Shown piece after piece: positions 20,658-33,125 of a DNA stretch of 45,696 bases. A program made the translations under genes and the position numbers. The DNA comes from an uncultured Prevotella sp. (GTDB lineage Bacteria; Bacteroidota; Bacteroidia; Bacteroidales; Bacteroidaceae), in NCBI GenBank assembly GCA_905234145.1, contig CAJOGK010000003.1, positions 1 to 45,696 on the forward strand, written 5' to 3'. The notes below the pieces were generated by a model. The model ran no database searches. It had not been told where the DNA came from and saw only the letters and a program-made list of their open reading frames with translations. How positions within the stretch are numbered: position 1 is the first letter of the stretch; each line of letters starts with the position of its first letter.

Positions 20658-22832
20658 CTATTTAAACAGTAGTGGAGCCATTTCTTTCAGGCTTCTGCGC
20701 CATGTCAGGAACTCATGTGCAGTACCTTCTGAGATCAATCCGTGAGCATTAAATCCTGCAGCTTTCAGTGCTTCTACGCTCTTGTTGATGCCATCAGGAT
20801 TCTCCTTGTCACCACAACTCTCAAAGATAACCTTCACAGCCTTAGGATCCTTAATCTCATCAGGCATATAGGTACCACCACTGAGCAGTCCCCAGTAACC
20901 GAATACCTCAGGACGACGCAGGGTGATGAGTTTTGTTTCAATACCGCCCATTGACAAACCTGCCATCGCACGGTTCCACTTGTCGGCTTTGGTCAGGAAG
21001 TTTGCATCGATGAAGGGCACGAGCTCATCAACGAGTACAGCCTCAAACTCCTTGGCATCGAACTGGCCGATAGTGCCGAATTTGATGTTGTTGGTGAGAC
21101 CGTAAGCCATCACGATGATGAAGGGCTTGATCTTACCGTCGTTGATCAGGTTGTCCATGATCAGACCTGCCTTACCCTGTACGGGCCAACTGGTCTCATT
21201 CTCACCCCAACCGTGCTGCAGATACAGAACAGGATAACGCTCCTGCTTGCCCTTTACCACCTTGCCGTAGCCATAAGGCAGGTAAACGGTAGCTTCTTGC
21301 ATTTTGCCCTGACTCTTTGAATAGAAGAGCACTTTCTGCATGTTGCCATGAGGAATGTCAGTGCGTTCTGCGTAGAAGTCTTGATCAGGAGCAGGAATCT
21401 CGATACCACTTTCCCAACGGCAAGAACCGAAATAGTTGTGAGTACCAGGATCGTTGAACACACCGCCATCGATGGTGAGGTGATAGTAGTGGAAGCCAGG
21501 ATCCATCGGACCCTCAGTGGTTCCTACCCAAACACCATCCTTATCCTTGCGGAGAACGGTACCGCCACGACCACCAAGACCCAGACTTACGATGACAGAC
21601 TTTGCATCTGGAGCTACTACACGGAAGCGAGCATAACCCTCAGAGTTCACCTGCGGATACTCCTGCCCGGGCTGGTTCATAGGGTTAGACACCCAATCGT
21701 TCTTAGGAACGTAGTTGTCCATCTTTGCGTCGAAGTCACGGATAACGGCGAGTGAGCGCTTTGCCTTGAAGTTCTCGTCGAATGGCAGAGGATGATTATT
21801 TGTACCCAACCAAGAATCCTTATCGCTCAGATTCCAGAAAGTTACGTTCTTGATAACGTCCTTGTGCTTACGGAAGATACGGAATAAACGGTTATATTGG
21901 TCTTCCTGAAGTGTCTGGATATAGGGAGCCTGAGGCTTAGCCTCGCCACGAGAGAACATCAGCTGACCACCGCTCTCCATGTTAGTACGCAAGTCGAGCT
22001 CTGTGATGTGAATCGTATTAACGATTTCGCTGAAACGATTTATGGCCTTCTCAACGGCTTCCTCATCAGGGAAGTAGATGTTATAGTGGCCCTGCATACC
22101 GATACCGTCGATAGGCACACCTGCATCCTTCATCTTCTTCACCATATTATATATACGCTCGCGCTTGCCAGGATCAACGGTGCTGTAGTCGTTGTAGATC
22201 AGCACGCCTGTAGGATCGGCCTCACGGGCAAATTCGAAAGCCTTGGCGATGAACTCGTCGCCACAGAGCTTGAAGTGACGGCTCTGGCGATAGGGGCTTG
22301 GGGTCACACCAGGACGTGGGAACATCATGTTGTCGTCGGCAATGGCCTCGTTCACTACGTCCCACGCATATACCACATCCTTATAACGATTTATCACCGT
22401 GTGGATATGTTCGCGCAGACGCTGGTAGAACACTTCCTTCTTGACATCCTTACCTTTCTTGTCGGTGAACATCCAATCGGCAAACTGAGAGTGCCAGCAC
22501 AGACAGTGACCACGCATCTTGATACCGTTTTCACGACAGAAGTTGGCGATACTGTCAGCTAAACCGAAGTTCCAGACACCCTCTGCTGGATGAATCTCGC
22601 CTGGTTTCCAGGCGTTCTCAGCGGTGACGCTGTTGAACTGTTTCTTGATAATCTCCATCTGAGTGGGTTCAGACACGTTGGCCTTGTTTACAGCTACACC
22701 GATGGTGAAATAGTCCTTGTAGGCATCCTTCAGACCAGGGCCTGCAGAATAGTCAATGGGGCGACCCCATTGTGCTGAAGCTGTCAATGTGCTAACAGCT
22801 ACGAGCGATAATGCTAAGAATAGTTTTTTCAT
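20658..22832 (-). CDS. xyn10D-fae1A: Bifunctional GH10 xylanase - CE1 feruloyl esterase (Xyn10D-Fae1A type)
   Basis: The 724-residue protein has a signal peptide (ends TASAQ) and a GH10 barrel (about 30-370) with acid/base Glu162 (VVNEAIA) and nucleophile Glu278 (HITELDLR). A CBM48-like sandwich (about 390-470, YARFRVVAPDAKSVIVSLG) precedes a CE1 alpha/beta-hydrolase (about 485-724) with nucleophile Ser627 (AGLSMGG) and His706 (GTAHEFLTWR). It cuts the xylan backbone and releases ferulate from arabinosyl side chains. The architecture matches the enzyme characterised from Prevotella ruminicola 23. It is the last gene of the GH115 operon, 29 bases after the CE6-CE1 stop. The CE1 half is paralogous to that of its neighbour. 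Confidence 0.93.
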   Translation of the reverse strand: MKKLFLALSLVAVSTLTASAQWGRPIDYSAGPGLKDAYKDYFTIGVAVNKANVSEPTQMEIIKKQFNSVTAENAWKPGEIHPAEGVWNFGLADSIANFCRENGIKMRGHCLCWHSQFADWMFTDKKGKDVKKEVFYQRLREHIHTVINRYKDVVYAWDVVNEAIADDNMMFPRPGVTPSPYRQSRHFKLCGDEFIAKAFEFAREADPTGVLIYNDYSTVDPGKRERIYNMVKKMKDAGVPIDGIGMQGHYNIYFPDEEAVEKAINRFSEIVNTIHITELDLRTNMESGGQLMFSRGEAKPQAPYIQTLQEDQYNRLFRIFRKHKDVIKNVTFWNLSDKDSWLGTNNHPLPFDENFKAKRSLAVIRDFDAKMDNYVPKNDWVSNPMNQPGQEYPQVNSEGYARFRVVAPDAKSVIVSLGLGGRGGTVLRKDKDGVWVGTTEGPMDPGFHYYHLTIDGGVFNDPGTHNYFGSCRWESGIEIPAPDQDFYAERTDIPHGNMQKVLFYSKSQGKMQEATVYLPYGYGKVVKGKQERYPVLYLQHGWGENETSWPVQGKAGLIMDNLINDGKIKPFIIVMAYGLTNNIKFGTIGQFDAKEFEAVLVDELVPFIDANFLTKADKWNRAMAGLSMGGIETKLITLRRPEVFGYWGLLSGGTYMPDEIKDPKAVKVIFESCGDKENPDGINKSVEALKAAGFNAHGLISEGTAHEFLTWRRSLKEMAPLLFK

Positions 22833-22861
22833 ATTGCTGTTTTGTTTAAGAAAAAAATCGA

Positions 22862-24832
<1,971 letters not shown>

Positions 24833-26488
24833 TTAGTTTTGGATTATTTTATTGTACTTGAAATCATCAATGTCTACATAGCCACCAGCTTTCTTTGTGG
24901 CATAGCAGAAGATGGCGAATTTCGAACCCATGAAGAATCGACGCCAATCGAAACTCATTCTGTAGTCAGAGCCAATCTTCGTCCATTGCTCACCGTCGAG
25001 GCTATAATAGAAGGTTGCTGTATCTGTGCCACCGAATCTTCCACCAGTAGGACGGAAGTCAGCATCGATTCTTAGCCAAATCTTCTGCTGTTTCAGTTCG
25101 ATGCTTTCGATCACTTTTTCCTCAACATTGGTGACAGCCTTCTCGCGTTCTGTCAATTCCACCTTCTGCTCGCTCATCTCCAGAACGAGTTTCTTGCCAT
25201 TCTTCTTGATAGTCAGGGCACCCGTATCGCTGTTGAATGCTGCCAATCCTGCACGGTCGCCATCCTTCATCTTCGAGAGATCCATCTCGATAGCACCACA
25301 ACACTGAGGCCCCTCCATGCGTTGGGTGAGTGTGTTGGGAGCCAGATAGAGATTCTGTACGATACGGTTGGTCTTCAGTCTGAGGAATCCAGGACGCTCC
25401 GAAAGTGACCAGGCCTTGTCGATTGGATTATGGTTCCATTGCCAATGGAGTCCAAGTTTTGTGTCAGAGAAATCATCCGCCTTTACGATACTTGTCTCCG
25501 GCTCTCCGCTCTTCAGAGGACGAACCTCATTGGGTACCTTACCGTTCTCATCGCCCAGCATCGGCCATCCGTTTATCCAGCGACAAGGCATCACGGTAAG
25601 CACACGACCTACACCACCACGGTCCTGGAAGATGATACCATACCAATCACCGTCTTGTGTATCTACGATTGTACCTTGAGCCTCATAAGAAAAACCTCCA
25701 AACTCACTCTCCAGAATCACTTGCTTTTCCCAAGGCCCATGGATATCGTCTGCTCTGTAGCAAACCTCACGGCGATGGCGACCTGGCTCATAAACGTGTG
25801 AAATCATCAGAAGATAATATTTGCCGTTATGCTTAATCACACGACTACCCTCCAAGATTCCTTTCTCGTCTCCCTCACGCTGGAAGATTTGCTGGTGCGT
25901 ACCTTCGATCACATCCGAGAGGTCGGCTTTCAACTCCATCATCTCGCCTGTACCATAAACCACATAGACACGATCGTCATCGTCGAAAAAAAGAGAGCAA
26001 TCGTGGAAGTGGCGCATACGAGAAAGAATCGTCCAAGGACCTTCTGCTTTTTCTGCTGTAAAAATATAGGTGTCGCCCATTGGCCCCTGCTCGTTTGGTG
26101 CCAGGAGAGCATAGAAACGTCCCTTGTGATATTTTAATGAGGTTGCCCACTGACCACGTCCGTAAGCCGTACCCTCCTGCAAATCGTATTTTGGCGAGTC
26201 TGTCAAACGGTCGAAGATATACCCCACCGTTTCCCAGTTCTTCAGATCCTTTGATTTCATAATGGGGGCACCGGGCATCAGGTGCATGGTGGTAGATACC
26301 AGGTAGAAGGTGTCGCCCACACGGATGATATCAGGGTCGGGTACATCAGCCCACAACATGGGGTTCTGTATTTTCTCAGTCTTGAGGGTCTCGTAATCAT
26401 CGGCCATCATGCTTGTAACAGGCATCAGTGCTGCTACAAGAATCAACGTTATTGAGAGGGCCTTACGATGGATATTTATACTGTTCAT
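24833..26488 (-). CDS. GH43 xylosidase/arabinofuranosidase with C-terminal beta-sandwich
   Basis: The 551-residue protein has an N-terminal hydrophobic signal (SITLILVAALMPVTSMMA). The GH43 triad is base Asp51 (VPDPDIIRVGD), Asp163 (FHDCSLF) and acid Glu213 (GILEGSRV). After the propeller (to about 330) comes a beta-sandwich of the GH43_C2/DUF1349 kind (about 345-551: LGLHWQWNHNP, FYYSLDGEQW), the layout of subfamilies such as GH43_12. It likely removes xylose or arabinose from arabinoxylan fragments. It lies 6 bases after the GH115 stop, so the two are co-expressed. Confidence 0.9.
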   Translation of the reverse strand: MNSINIHRKALSITLILVAALMPVTSMMADDYETLKTEKIQNPMLWADVPDPDIIRVGDTFYLVSTTMHLMPGAPIMKSKDLKNWETVGYIFDRLTDSPKYDLQEGTAYGRGQWATSLKYHKGRFYALLAPNEQGPMGDTYIFTAEKAEGPWTILSRMRHFHDCSLFFDDDDRVYVVYGTGEMMELKADLSDVIEGTHQQIFQREGDEKGILEGSRVIKHNGKYYLLMISHVYEPGRHRREVCYRADDIHGPWEKQVILESEFGGFSYEAQGTIVDTQDGDWYGIIFQDRGGVGRVLTVMPCRWINGWPMLGDENGKVPNEVRPLKSGEPETSIVKADDFSDTKLGLHWQWNHNPIDKAWSLSERPGFLRLKTNRIVQNLYLAPNTLTQRMEGPQCCGAIEMDLSKMKDGDRAGLAAFNSDTGALTIKKNGKKLVLEMSEQKVELTEREKAVTNVEEKVIESIELKQQKIWLRIDADFRPTGGRFGGTDTATFYYSLDGEQWTKIGSDYRMSFDWRRFFMGSKFAIFCYATKKAGGYVDIDDFKYNKIIQN

Positions 26489-26494
26489 AATGCT

Positions 26495-28987
26495 TTATTT
26501 GTATGATTTTGGTGATTCTTTTCCGAAGAGATACTGTTTCTGATAGCCACCGAAGTCGATGACGATCTTCTCAAATACGATGCCTGGGTCTTGTGGATGG
26601 ATGGTCAGTGTGTGCACCTCACTGCTTTCGTCCAAAGACAGTTCTGTGATTTTCTCTACCACTCGTTTGGCAATGGTGGGGTAGTAGATACTGTAGATAT
26701 TCTCAGGTTTCTCATTAAGTTCGCTATTGAAGTTAATCGATGCAGGTTGACCTCCGTCGATGCTCACGTCATACACTAATCCACCTTTGTTCAGGAAGTC
26801 GAGGGTTGATTTTGTAATCACGTGAACCTTGGCTGTTTTGATGCCCTTAGCTTTAAAGCGATAGGTGAGAGCGCCTCCTTCTGTCGTGGTGGTATATGGC
26901 ATCAGCGAGATACCACTCAGTGTGCGACCCATAAATGGAATCACGGTCCACTTGGCATTTGCTGCATCCGTGCGGTTCCAAGTATGCTCTGCCTCAATGC
27001 TGATATAACCATGTATTGCACTGAAAGTCGGACCTTGTTGAGGCTCTGCTACTTCTTTTAATTCAGGACAAACATCAGCGGGGAACCAGTCGTTCCAGTC
27101 CTTATAGCTGATGTGTTTCTGCGTCATCATACCGTCCCACTTGCCACCTGCAATCTCTTTGTTGTATTGCAGATTCAGTAAAGAGTCGCGCTTGAAAGCA
27201 GCCCTGCAACGCTTCGCCCAGCAATTGGCTTCGGGATCGCCTTGTGCAGCCAGTTTCAGGTTCATAGCCTGGGCATAATACATCTCGTAGATATTTCCCA
27301 TGGCCTGAACGGGGAAGAGGATGATTTGCTGATAAGCATCCTTGTATTCTGGCTTCAGGGTGATGAATTGGCGGAGCGCACGTGTTTCCAGTGCCTGATA
27401 TTCAGCTACGACTTGTGCAAACTCTTCTGTGGTATAAGTCGTGGCATCGAGCATCTCTGAGGTGATGCGACCATTGTACTTACCTACAAGATTAAGAATT
27501 TGCGAAGCCTCACAGACCTGATCTTTGCCAAAATTCTCAGCACAGAAATTCCACGTATGGTCGAGCAGATTATCTACTTGATACTGCTGAGGATTCCAAG
27601 CCATATCCATGAAGAGTTGGATAGGATACTCCATAGGTTTCAGGTCACCCACGTTCAGAATCCATAGCTTCTGGATACCGCCGTTATAGGCCAGTTGCAA
27701 TTGCTCCCACATATTCTGGGTTGGCGTAACGTTAATCCATTTGGTATTGCGTGGGGCACCAACATAGTCCACATGGTAGTATAATCCCCAACCGCCTTTG
27801 CGCTTCTGTTCCAGAACAGTCGGCAAGCGACGCACATTACCCCAGTTGTCATCGCAAAGCAAGATAGTTACGTCGTCAGGCACGCGCAAACCTGCATCGT
27901 AGTAGTCCTGAACCTCCTTATACAGTGCCCAGATCTGTGCCGTTTCCTTTGCAGGACGCTTGGTTACTTCCTTGATGATACGACGCTGATTGTCGATGAT
28001 GTTCTCAAGCAGTTTGGTGTCTGTAGCATCGCCCATGGCTTCATCGCCATCGCCACGCATACCGATGGTTACGATATCATCAGTGCCGTTCATGCGCTCG
28101 ATGCCTTCACGGAAGAATCGATCTAGGTTCTGTTTGTTGGTAGAATAGTTCCAGGCGCCCCATCCCTTACGGTCTCGGGCATATTCCTGATGGTTACGTG
28201 CCATGGGCTCGTGGTGCGATGTACCCATCATCACACCCATGGCGTCAGCAGTTTTCAGGTTCTCTGGATCATCAGCATAGAAAGCCCAATTCCACATGGC
28301 AGGCCACAGATAGTTACCCTTCAGACGAAGAATCAGTTCGAATACCTTTGCATAGAAATTGTGGTCACCATAATTTGTGCCAAATGTATTCTTTACCCAT
28401 GAGGTTAAACAGGGCGCCTCATCGTTCAGGAACAAGCCACGATAGCGCACAGCTGGTTCGCCATCTGTAAATTCGCCCTCTTTTACATACACCTCTGCAT
28501 GCTTCTCTACGGGCACATCAGCCCAATAGTACCAAGGCGACACACCTATCTGGCGCGATAGCTCGTAGATGCCATATACCGTACCTCGCTTGTCGCTACC
28601 GGCAATCACAAGTTGGTTGTCGATGGTTTTGATGATGTATTTCTCTGTCTTGCCTTTCAAGTCGCTCAGAAGACCTTGTTTTACCCACTGGTCTATCTGC
28701 TTGTTGGCACCAATCGTTCCGACCAGAATCGTTGGTGTACCTTCGTTAAGCAACGCTTTTTGGCTCGTTACCTTCTCAAAGTCGCTTGCCAGATTCTTGG
28801 TAGCGATTTTTACACAACTATGTTCTTCCTCTGTCACGCGGATGGTTGCCGACGCTAATTTCCAGGTACCGTTAGCAGACGAAAAAGTGATAAACCTTTC
28901 TGCCGCTGACACCTGAAGTGCCACAACGGAGCTGATACTTACTAAGCACAACTTTTTTAAAGTTGAAGTGAAAAATGTTGCTGTCAT
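26495..28987 (-). CDS. GH115 xylan alpha-1,2-glucuronidase, secreted
   Basis: The 830-residue protein matches GH115 from end to end: a signal peptide ending VSAA, an N-terminal GH20-like domain (KRGTVYGIYELSRQIGVSPWYYW), then the barrel with RYRGLFLNDEAP, GNYLWPAMWNWAF, MMGTSHHEPMARN, GMRGDGDEAM and LCDDNWGNVRRLP, and a C-terminal helical and sandwich part (YISIEAEHTW). It removes glucuronic acid or its 4-O-methyl ether from internal or terminal xylose of glucuronoxylan. It is the first gene of a four-gene operon and is transcribed divergently from the HTCS regulator; its promoter carries the shared element. Confidence 0.93.
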   Translation of the reverse strand: MTATFFTSTLKKLCLVSISSVVALQVSAAERFITFSSANGTWKLASATIRVTEEEHSCVKIATKNLASDFEKVTSQKALLNEGTPTILVGTIGANKQIDQWVKQGLLSDLKGKTEKYIIKTIDNQLVIAGSDKRGTVYGIYELSRQIGVSPWYYWADVPVEKHAEVYVKEGEFTDGEPAVRYRGLFLNDEAPCLTSWVKNTFGTNYGDHNFYAKVFELILRLKGNYLWPAMWNWAFYADDPENLKTADAMGVMMGTSHHEPMARNHQEYARDRKGWGAWNYSTNKQNLDRFFREGIERMNGTDDIVTIGMRGDGDEAMGDATDTKLLENIIDNQRRIIKEVTKRPAKETAQIWALYKEVQDYYDAGLRVPDDVTILLCDDNWGNVRRLPTVLEQKRKGGWGLYYHVDYVGAPRNTKWINVTPTQNMWEQLQLAYNGGIQKLWILNVGDLKPMEYPIQLFMDMAWNPQQYQVDNLLDHTWNFCAENFGKDQVCEASQILNLVGKYNGRITSEMLDATTYTTEEFAQVVAEYQALETRALRQFITLKPEYKDAYQQIILFPVQAMGNIYEMYYAQAMNLKLAAQGDPEANCWAKRCRAAFKRDSLLNLQYNKEIAGGKWDGMMTQKHISYKDWNDWFPADVCPELKEVAEPQQGPTFSAIHGYISIEAEHTWNRTDAANAKWTVIPFMGRTLSGISLMPYTTTTEGGALTYRFKAKGIKTAKVHVITKSTLDFLNKGGLVYDVSIDGGQPASINFNSELNEKPENIYSIYYPTIAKRVVEKITELSLDESSEVHTLTIHPQDPGIVFEKIVIDFGGYQKQYLFGKESPKSYK

Positions 28988-29012
28988 CTAATAGGTTCTT
29001 AAGTTTTGTGTG

Positions 29013-29020
29013 CAAAGTTA
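29013..29020 (-). promoter_or_regulatory. -7 box of the GH115-GH43-CE6/CE1-GH10/CE1 operon
   Basis: TAACTTTG (minus), 25 bases before ATG 28987. The -33 position is ATG and not TTG; a TTG lies only 17 bases up. Confidence 0.65.
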
Positions 29021-29050
29021 CTGCTTTTTTAGGTAAGCAACATTGTTATT

Positions 29051-29066
29051 TGTATCACTTACTTTA
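29051..29066 (-). promoter_or_regulatory. Putative HTCS operator in the GH115/HTCS divergent region
   Basis: TGTATCACTTACTTTA on the plus strand, 12 of 12 consensus positions, 38 bases from the GH115 -7 box and 41 bases from the -7 box of the divergent HTCS gene, so it could affect both. Confidence 0.65.
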
Positions 29067-29084
29067 TTTTTTGTGCCATTTTTT

Positions 29085-29115
29085 TTGCTGATGTACAAAA
29101 AATGCATTATCTTTG
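29085..29115 (+). promoter_or_regulatory. Promoter of the HTCS gene
   Basis: TTG (29085-29087), 20 bases, TATCTTTG (29108-29115). This is a full consensus promoter, suggesting steady expression of the regulator. Confidence 0.7.
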
Positions 29116-29138
29116 CCACAAAATTACATTAACTAACA

Positions 29139-32100
29139 ATGTGCTCTAAAATATTAACTACTATTTCAGCGCTTTTGTTTACTCTGAGCAGTTATGCCCA
29201 GATGGGTACTTTTTATAATCCCGACAGGCAACTCTCAAGTAGTATGGTAAGTCAGGTGTACCTTGATCATAATGGTTTTCTATGGGTTGCGACACGTGAT
29301 GGTCTGAATCGCTATGATGGCTATCAGTTCCGTGTGTACCGTAGGGAGAATCCCGTCGATTCTACCTTGAAGACCAATATGGTGAATGCCATCGTCCAAG
29401 ACCGCAACGGTTTGTTTTATGTCGGATTATATGCTGGTATCCAGACTTGGGATGGCAAAGGCTTCTACAATGTGAAGACGCTCGATTGGCGAGGCAATGA
29501 GAATTCTTGTTATGGCTCTTGTTTCTTAGAACGTGCAAATGGCGATATTCTGGCTGGCACCTCTGGTCTTGGTGTGATTAAATTCAAGAACAAGACCACT
29601 GCCCAGCAAATGGGAGGCCCTTTGGCATCACTTCATACCGTTTCAGCATTGTTGGAAGACCGTAAAGGCAATCTCTGGCTTGTGTCTGATGAAAAAGGTC
29701 TTCAGTGTTTCGACGGAAAGCAGGCCACGAGTTACATGCAAGATCTTCGCTCGTTGATGGTTACTTGTCTTTGCGAAGATACTCAGGGTAATATCTATGC
29801 TGGTACCACGAGTGCTGGTGTCTTCTGTCTGGTCGATCATGACTTTGTGCAGCTTTCCGCTACCTCGGGCATGTCTGTTGCTTCGATGTTTTGTAATCGT
29901 AAGGGCGAAATCGTGATTGGCTGCGACGGACAAGGCGTCGCTGTCTATAATCCTGAGTCAGGTACGCTGAATGTCAATCCCTATTATAGTCCCGAGGTCG
30001 ATTTGTCTGGGGCAAAGGTTTACTCCATTACGGAGGATAATCGTGGCAATCTGTGGCTAGGCATGCTGCAAAAAGGTGTCTACAAGCAACCTGTTGCCTT
30101 GAAGGGATTCCACTATATGGGCTATCGTCTAGGTCCACAGAATCAGATAGGAACGGCCAGTGTGTCGCGCGTGATGCTCGACTCGAAGCAGCAGACATGG
30201 GTAGGAACAGATAAGGGCGGTCTTTATTGCTTTGATGCTTCCGATCGCCTTGTCAAGCATTACACCACTGAGGTGCCTTCTGTGATCATGGCTCTTACCG
30301 AAGGCAAAGACGGACGTATCTGGATAGGCTCCTATCGTGAGGGCTATGGCTATATCGACCCTGTTTCCAGAATGTATCATCATGTGGATTACCCCCAGGA
30401 TGGACATCTTAGCGTCATGGACATCGATGTCGACGACCAGGGGCGCCTTTGGGCGGCAACGATGCGATGGGGTGTGTTTTGTATGTCTCCTGACGGCAAG
30501 GTGCTGAAGCGATACATGAAGGCCGAAGGTGCCGACAGGAATCGACAGTTGAACAGCATCGCCAACGACTTTGTGGCCCAGGTCTCTTTGTCGCCAGATT
30601 ATAAACGCCTATATGCTTCTACTTCCATCGGTGTCTGCTGCCTTGATATCGAAAGTGACAGTTGGACGAAGATCTTCGGCACCAATTGTCTCGATTATGG
30701 TCGCTTTACACGTGTGGCGGAAGAATACGACGGCTATCTGTGGGAGGGTACCCCTGAGGGTCTTTTCTGCTACCGGCTGAAAGATGGTCGGAAAAAGCGC
30801 TATACGAAGGCTGATGGCCTATCCGATAATGGTATCGCTTCTATCATTCGCGATAAACAAGGTAAGCTTTGGTTGGGTACCTCGCATGGCTTGTGCCAGA
30901 TGGATCCCAAGACGGGCAAGACGCGTAACTACTTCGTGGATGATGGCTTGCAGGCCAATGAGTTCAGCGATGGTGCCGTGTGGATGTCGCAAGATGGTAT
31001 TATCCTCTTTGGCGGAACAGGTGGTGTTACATGGTTTAAACCCGAGGATATCGTAAGTCGTACTTGGGAGCCTAAAGTTCAAATTACGGCATTTGTCATC
31101 AATGGCCAACCAGCGAACAGTGCTACCTACTCTGGCAAATATAAGGTGTCAAATTCCTCCATCTTCGCCAGCAATCATTTCGAACTCAGCTACAACGATA
31201 ATTCGTTCAGCTTGCAGTTCTCTACGTTGACTTACGAGAACCCGGAGCATATCTCTTACCTTTATAGTATTAATGGTGAGCCCTTTATCCGTATGCAGCA
31301 AGGCGATAATGTCCTTAACTTCTCCCACTTGCCTAGTGGTAACTACCGCTTCCGTGTAAAGGCAGAGCGTAACGGTGTAGAGACCACCACGCGCGATTTT
31401 ACTGTGGTCGTGCATACGCCTTGGTATCGCTCTGCATGGGCCTATTTCTTCTATGCACTCGTTATTGGCCTTTTCTTGTGGCAATTCTTGGCTTATCGTC
31501 GCCATCGCGAGCAGGCACGCTTGCGCATCCAGTCGCATCTCCATGCCGAAGAGTTGGGCGAGGCTAAGATTCGTTTCTTTATGAATATGAGTCATGAGAT
31601 TCGTACCCCTATGACGCTGATCATCACACCGCTGATGCAATTGCTGAAGAATGATACCGATCCGAGCCGTCGTAGCACTTATGAGACCATCAAACGAAAT
31701 GCAGAACGTATCCTGAGCCTGATTAATCAGATGATGGACCTCCGTAAAATCGACAAGGGTCAGATGCAGATGCGAATGTCTGAAACCGATCTGGTGGGCT
31801 TTATCACAGATATCTATCATCTTTTCGGTAGTCAGGCTAAGACGAAAGGCATCACGTTGCTGTTCGAGCACGATACCGACTCCCTGCCTGTTTGGATTGA
31901 TCGCCAGAACTTCGACAAGGTGGTGATGAACATTCTTTCTAATGCCTTTAAGTTTACCCCCCCAGGTGGTGAAATAGGCATCCGACTGACGCATGACGCT
32001 ACAACGGCTACGATTGCCGTGCGCGACAATGGTGAACAGATTCCTGCCGACAAGCTTGATAAGATTTTCCAACGCTTCTACCAAGCCACTTCGTCTGTCA

Positions 32101-33125
32101 ACGATCGTCATGCAGGTACGGGTATTGGTCTCGATCTGACGCGCTCGCTTGTGGAGTTGCATCATGGCACGATTTCAGCCCATAATCTTGAGAAAGGTTG
32201 TGAGTTCGTTATCAATATCCCATTGGGCAATGCCCATCTCAAGCTCGAGGAAATTATCCAGGAGCAAGAGGAAGTAGCTACGCTCATGCCCGAGTCTCTG
32301 ATGGAAGAAGAGCCCGTCGAAGAGGTGAAGCCTGTTTCGAACAGTTCACAAAATCGCAGACTGACGCTTGTGATTGCTGAGGACGACGATGAAATCCGCA
32401 ACTATCTTGAGAGTGAACTCTCTCAGGAATATGATGTTCACCCATGTCAAAACGGTCGTGAAGCCTTGGGAGAGATCCTGCGTACCATGCCCGACCTTGT
32501 CATCAGCGATGTCATGATGCCCGAGATGGACGGTAATACACTTTGTGCTAAGCTCAAGTCGAATCCTGAAACCAATATTATCCCCGTTATTTTGCTCACG
32601 GCCAAGAGTCGCGACGAAGATAAGCTAGAGGGTCTCGAAACGGGTGCCGATGCCTATCTCGTGAAGCCTTTCAATATGGATATCCTGCGCCGTAAGGTTG
32701 TCAACCTGATCGACTCCCATCGTCTGTTGCGTCTCAAGTATACGCGTAACGATAACCTTGAGGAGCAATTGGATGATGTAACCGTAAAGTCGCCCGATGA
32801 GAAGTTACTCGAGCGCATTATGGAATGTGTCAATAAGAATCTGAGCAATTCCGATCTCAATGTCGATATGATAGCCGATCAGGCAGGTGTCAGTCGTGTC
32901 CACCTCCATCGTAAGATGAAGGAGCTTACCGGCCAGACGCCTCACGACTTTATCCGTAACATACGTCTGAAGAAAGCCGCCCAGCTGCTTGCCATGCCGG
33001 GGATGAACGTTACCGAGGTCATGTACGCTTGTGGCTTCTCCAATTCCGCATCGTTCTCTACGCTCTTCAAGAAGGTCTATGGCATGTCGCCTCGCGATTA
33101 CATGAAAGAGTACGAAAAGAAATAA
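29139..33125 (+). CDS. Hybrid two-component system sensor-regulator (HTCS), xylan type
   Basis: The 1328-residue protein fuses sensor and regulator. In order: signal peptide (ends SSYAQ); two seven-bladed propellers of Reg_prop repeats such as EDNRGNLWLG and DKQGKLWLGT (about 25-640); a Y_Y_Y domain (about 687-755); one membrane helix (about 765-787); HisKA with His819 (MSHEIRTPMT); HATPase with N-box Asn931 (NILSNAFKF); receiver domain with Asp1124 (ISDVMMPEMDG) and YLVKPF; and an AraC-type DNA-binding domain (about 1220-1325). It should bind a periplasmic oligosaccharide and activate nearby genes. By neighbourhood the ligand is a xylan oligosaccharide, like XynR of Prevotella bryantii. Every phosphorelay residue is intact. 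Confidence 0.95.
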   Translation: MCSKILTTISALLFTLSSYAQMGTFYNPDRQLSSSMVSQVYLDHNGFLWVATRDGLNRYDGYQFRVYRRENPVDSTLKTNMVNAIVQDRNGLFYVGLYAGIQTWDGKGFYNVKTLDWRGNENSCYGSCFLERANGDILAGTSGLGVIKFKNKTTAQQMGGPLASLHTVSALLEDRKGNLWLVSDEKGLQCFDGKQATSYMQDLRSLMVTCLCEDTQGNIYAGTTSAGVFCLVDHDFVQLSATSGMSVASMFCNRKGEIVIGCDGQGVAVYNPESGTLNVNPYYSPEVDLSGAKVYSITEDNRGNLWLGMLQKGVYKQPVALKGFHYMGYRLGPQNQIGTASVSRVMLDSKQQTWVGTDKGGLYCFDASDRLVKHYTTEVPSVIMALTEGKDGRIWIGSYREGYGYIDPVSRMYHHVDYPQDGHLSVMDIDVDDQGRLWAATMRWGVFCMSPDGKVLKRYMKAEGADRNRQLNSIANDFVAQVSLSPDYKRLYASTSIGVCCLDIESDSWTKIFGTNCLDYGRFTRVAEEYDGYLWEGTPEGLFCYRLKDGRKKRYTKADGLSDNGIASIIRDKQGKLWLGTSHGLCQMDPKTGKTRNYFVDDGLQANEFSDGAVWMSQDGIILFGGTGGVTWFKPEDIVSRTWEPKVQITAFVINGQPANSATYSGKYKVSNSSIFASNHFELSYNDNSFSLQFSTLTYENPEHISYLYSINGEPFIRMQQGDNVLNFSHLPSGNYRFRVKAERNGVETTTRDFTVVVHTPWYRSAWAYFFYALVIGLFLWQFLAYRRHREQARLRIQSHLHAEELGEAKIRFFMNMSHEIRTPMTLIITPLMQLLKNDTDPSRRSTYETIKRNAERILSLINQMMDLRKIDKGQMQMRMSETDLVGFITDIYHLFGSQAKTKGITLLFEHDTDSLPVWIDRQNFDKVVMNILSNAFKFTPPGGEIGIRLTHDATTATIAVRDNGEQIPADKLDKIFQRFYQATSSVNDRHAGTGIGLDLTRSLVELHHGTISAHNLEKGCEFVINIPLGNAHLKLEEIIQEQEEVATLMPESLMEEEPVEEVKPVSNSSQNRRLTLVIAEDDDEIRNYLESELSQEYDVHPCQNGREALGEILRTMPDLVISDVMMPEMDGNTLCAKLKSNPETNIIPVILLTAKSRDEDKLEGLETGADAYLVKPFNMDILRRKVVNLIDSHRLLRLKYTRNDNLEEQLDDVTVKSPDEKLLERIMECVNKNLSNSDLNVDMIADQAGVSRVHLHRKMKELTGQTPHDFIRNIRLKKAAQLLAMPGMNVTEVMYACGFSNSASFSTLFKKVYGMSPRDYMKEYEKK

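Noticed and set aside
31149..32165. A 338-residue open frame on the minus strand
   Set aside because: It is antisense to the kinase part of the HTCS gene and has no recognisable features.
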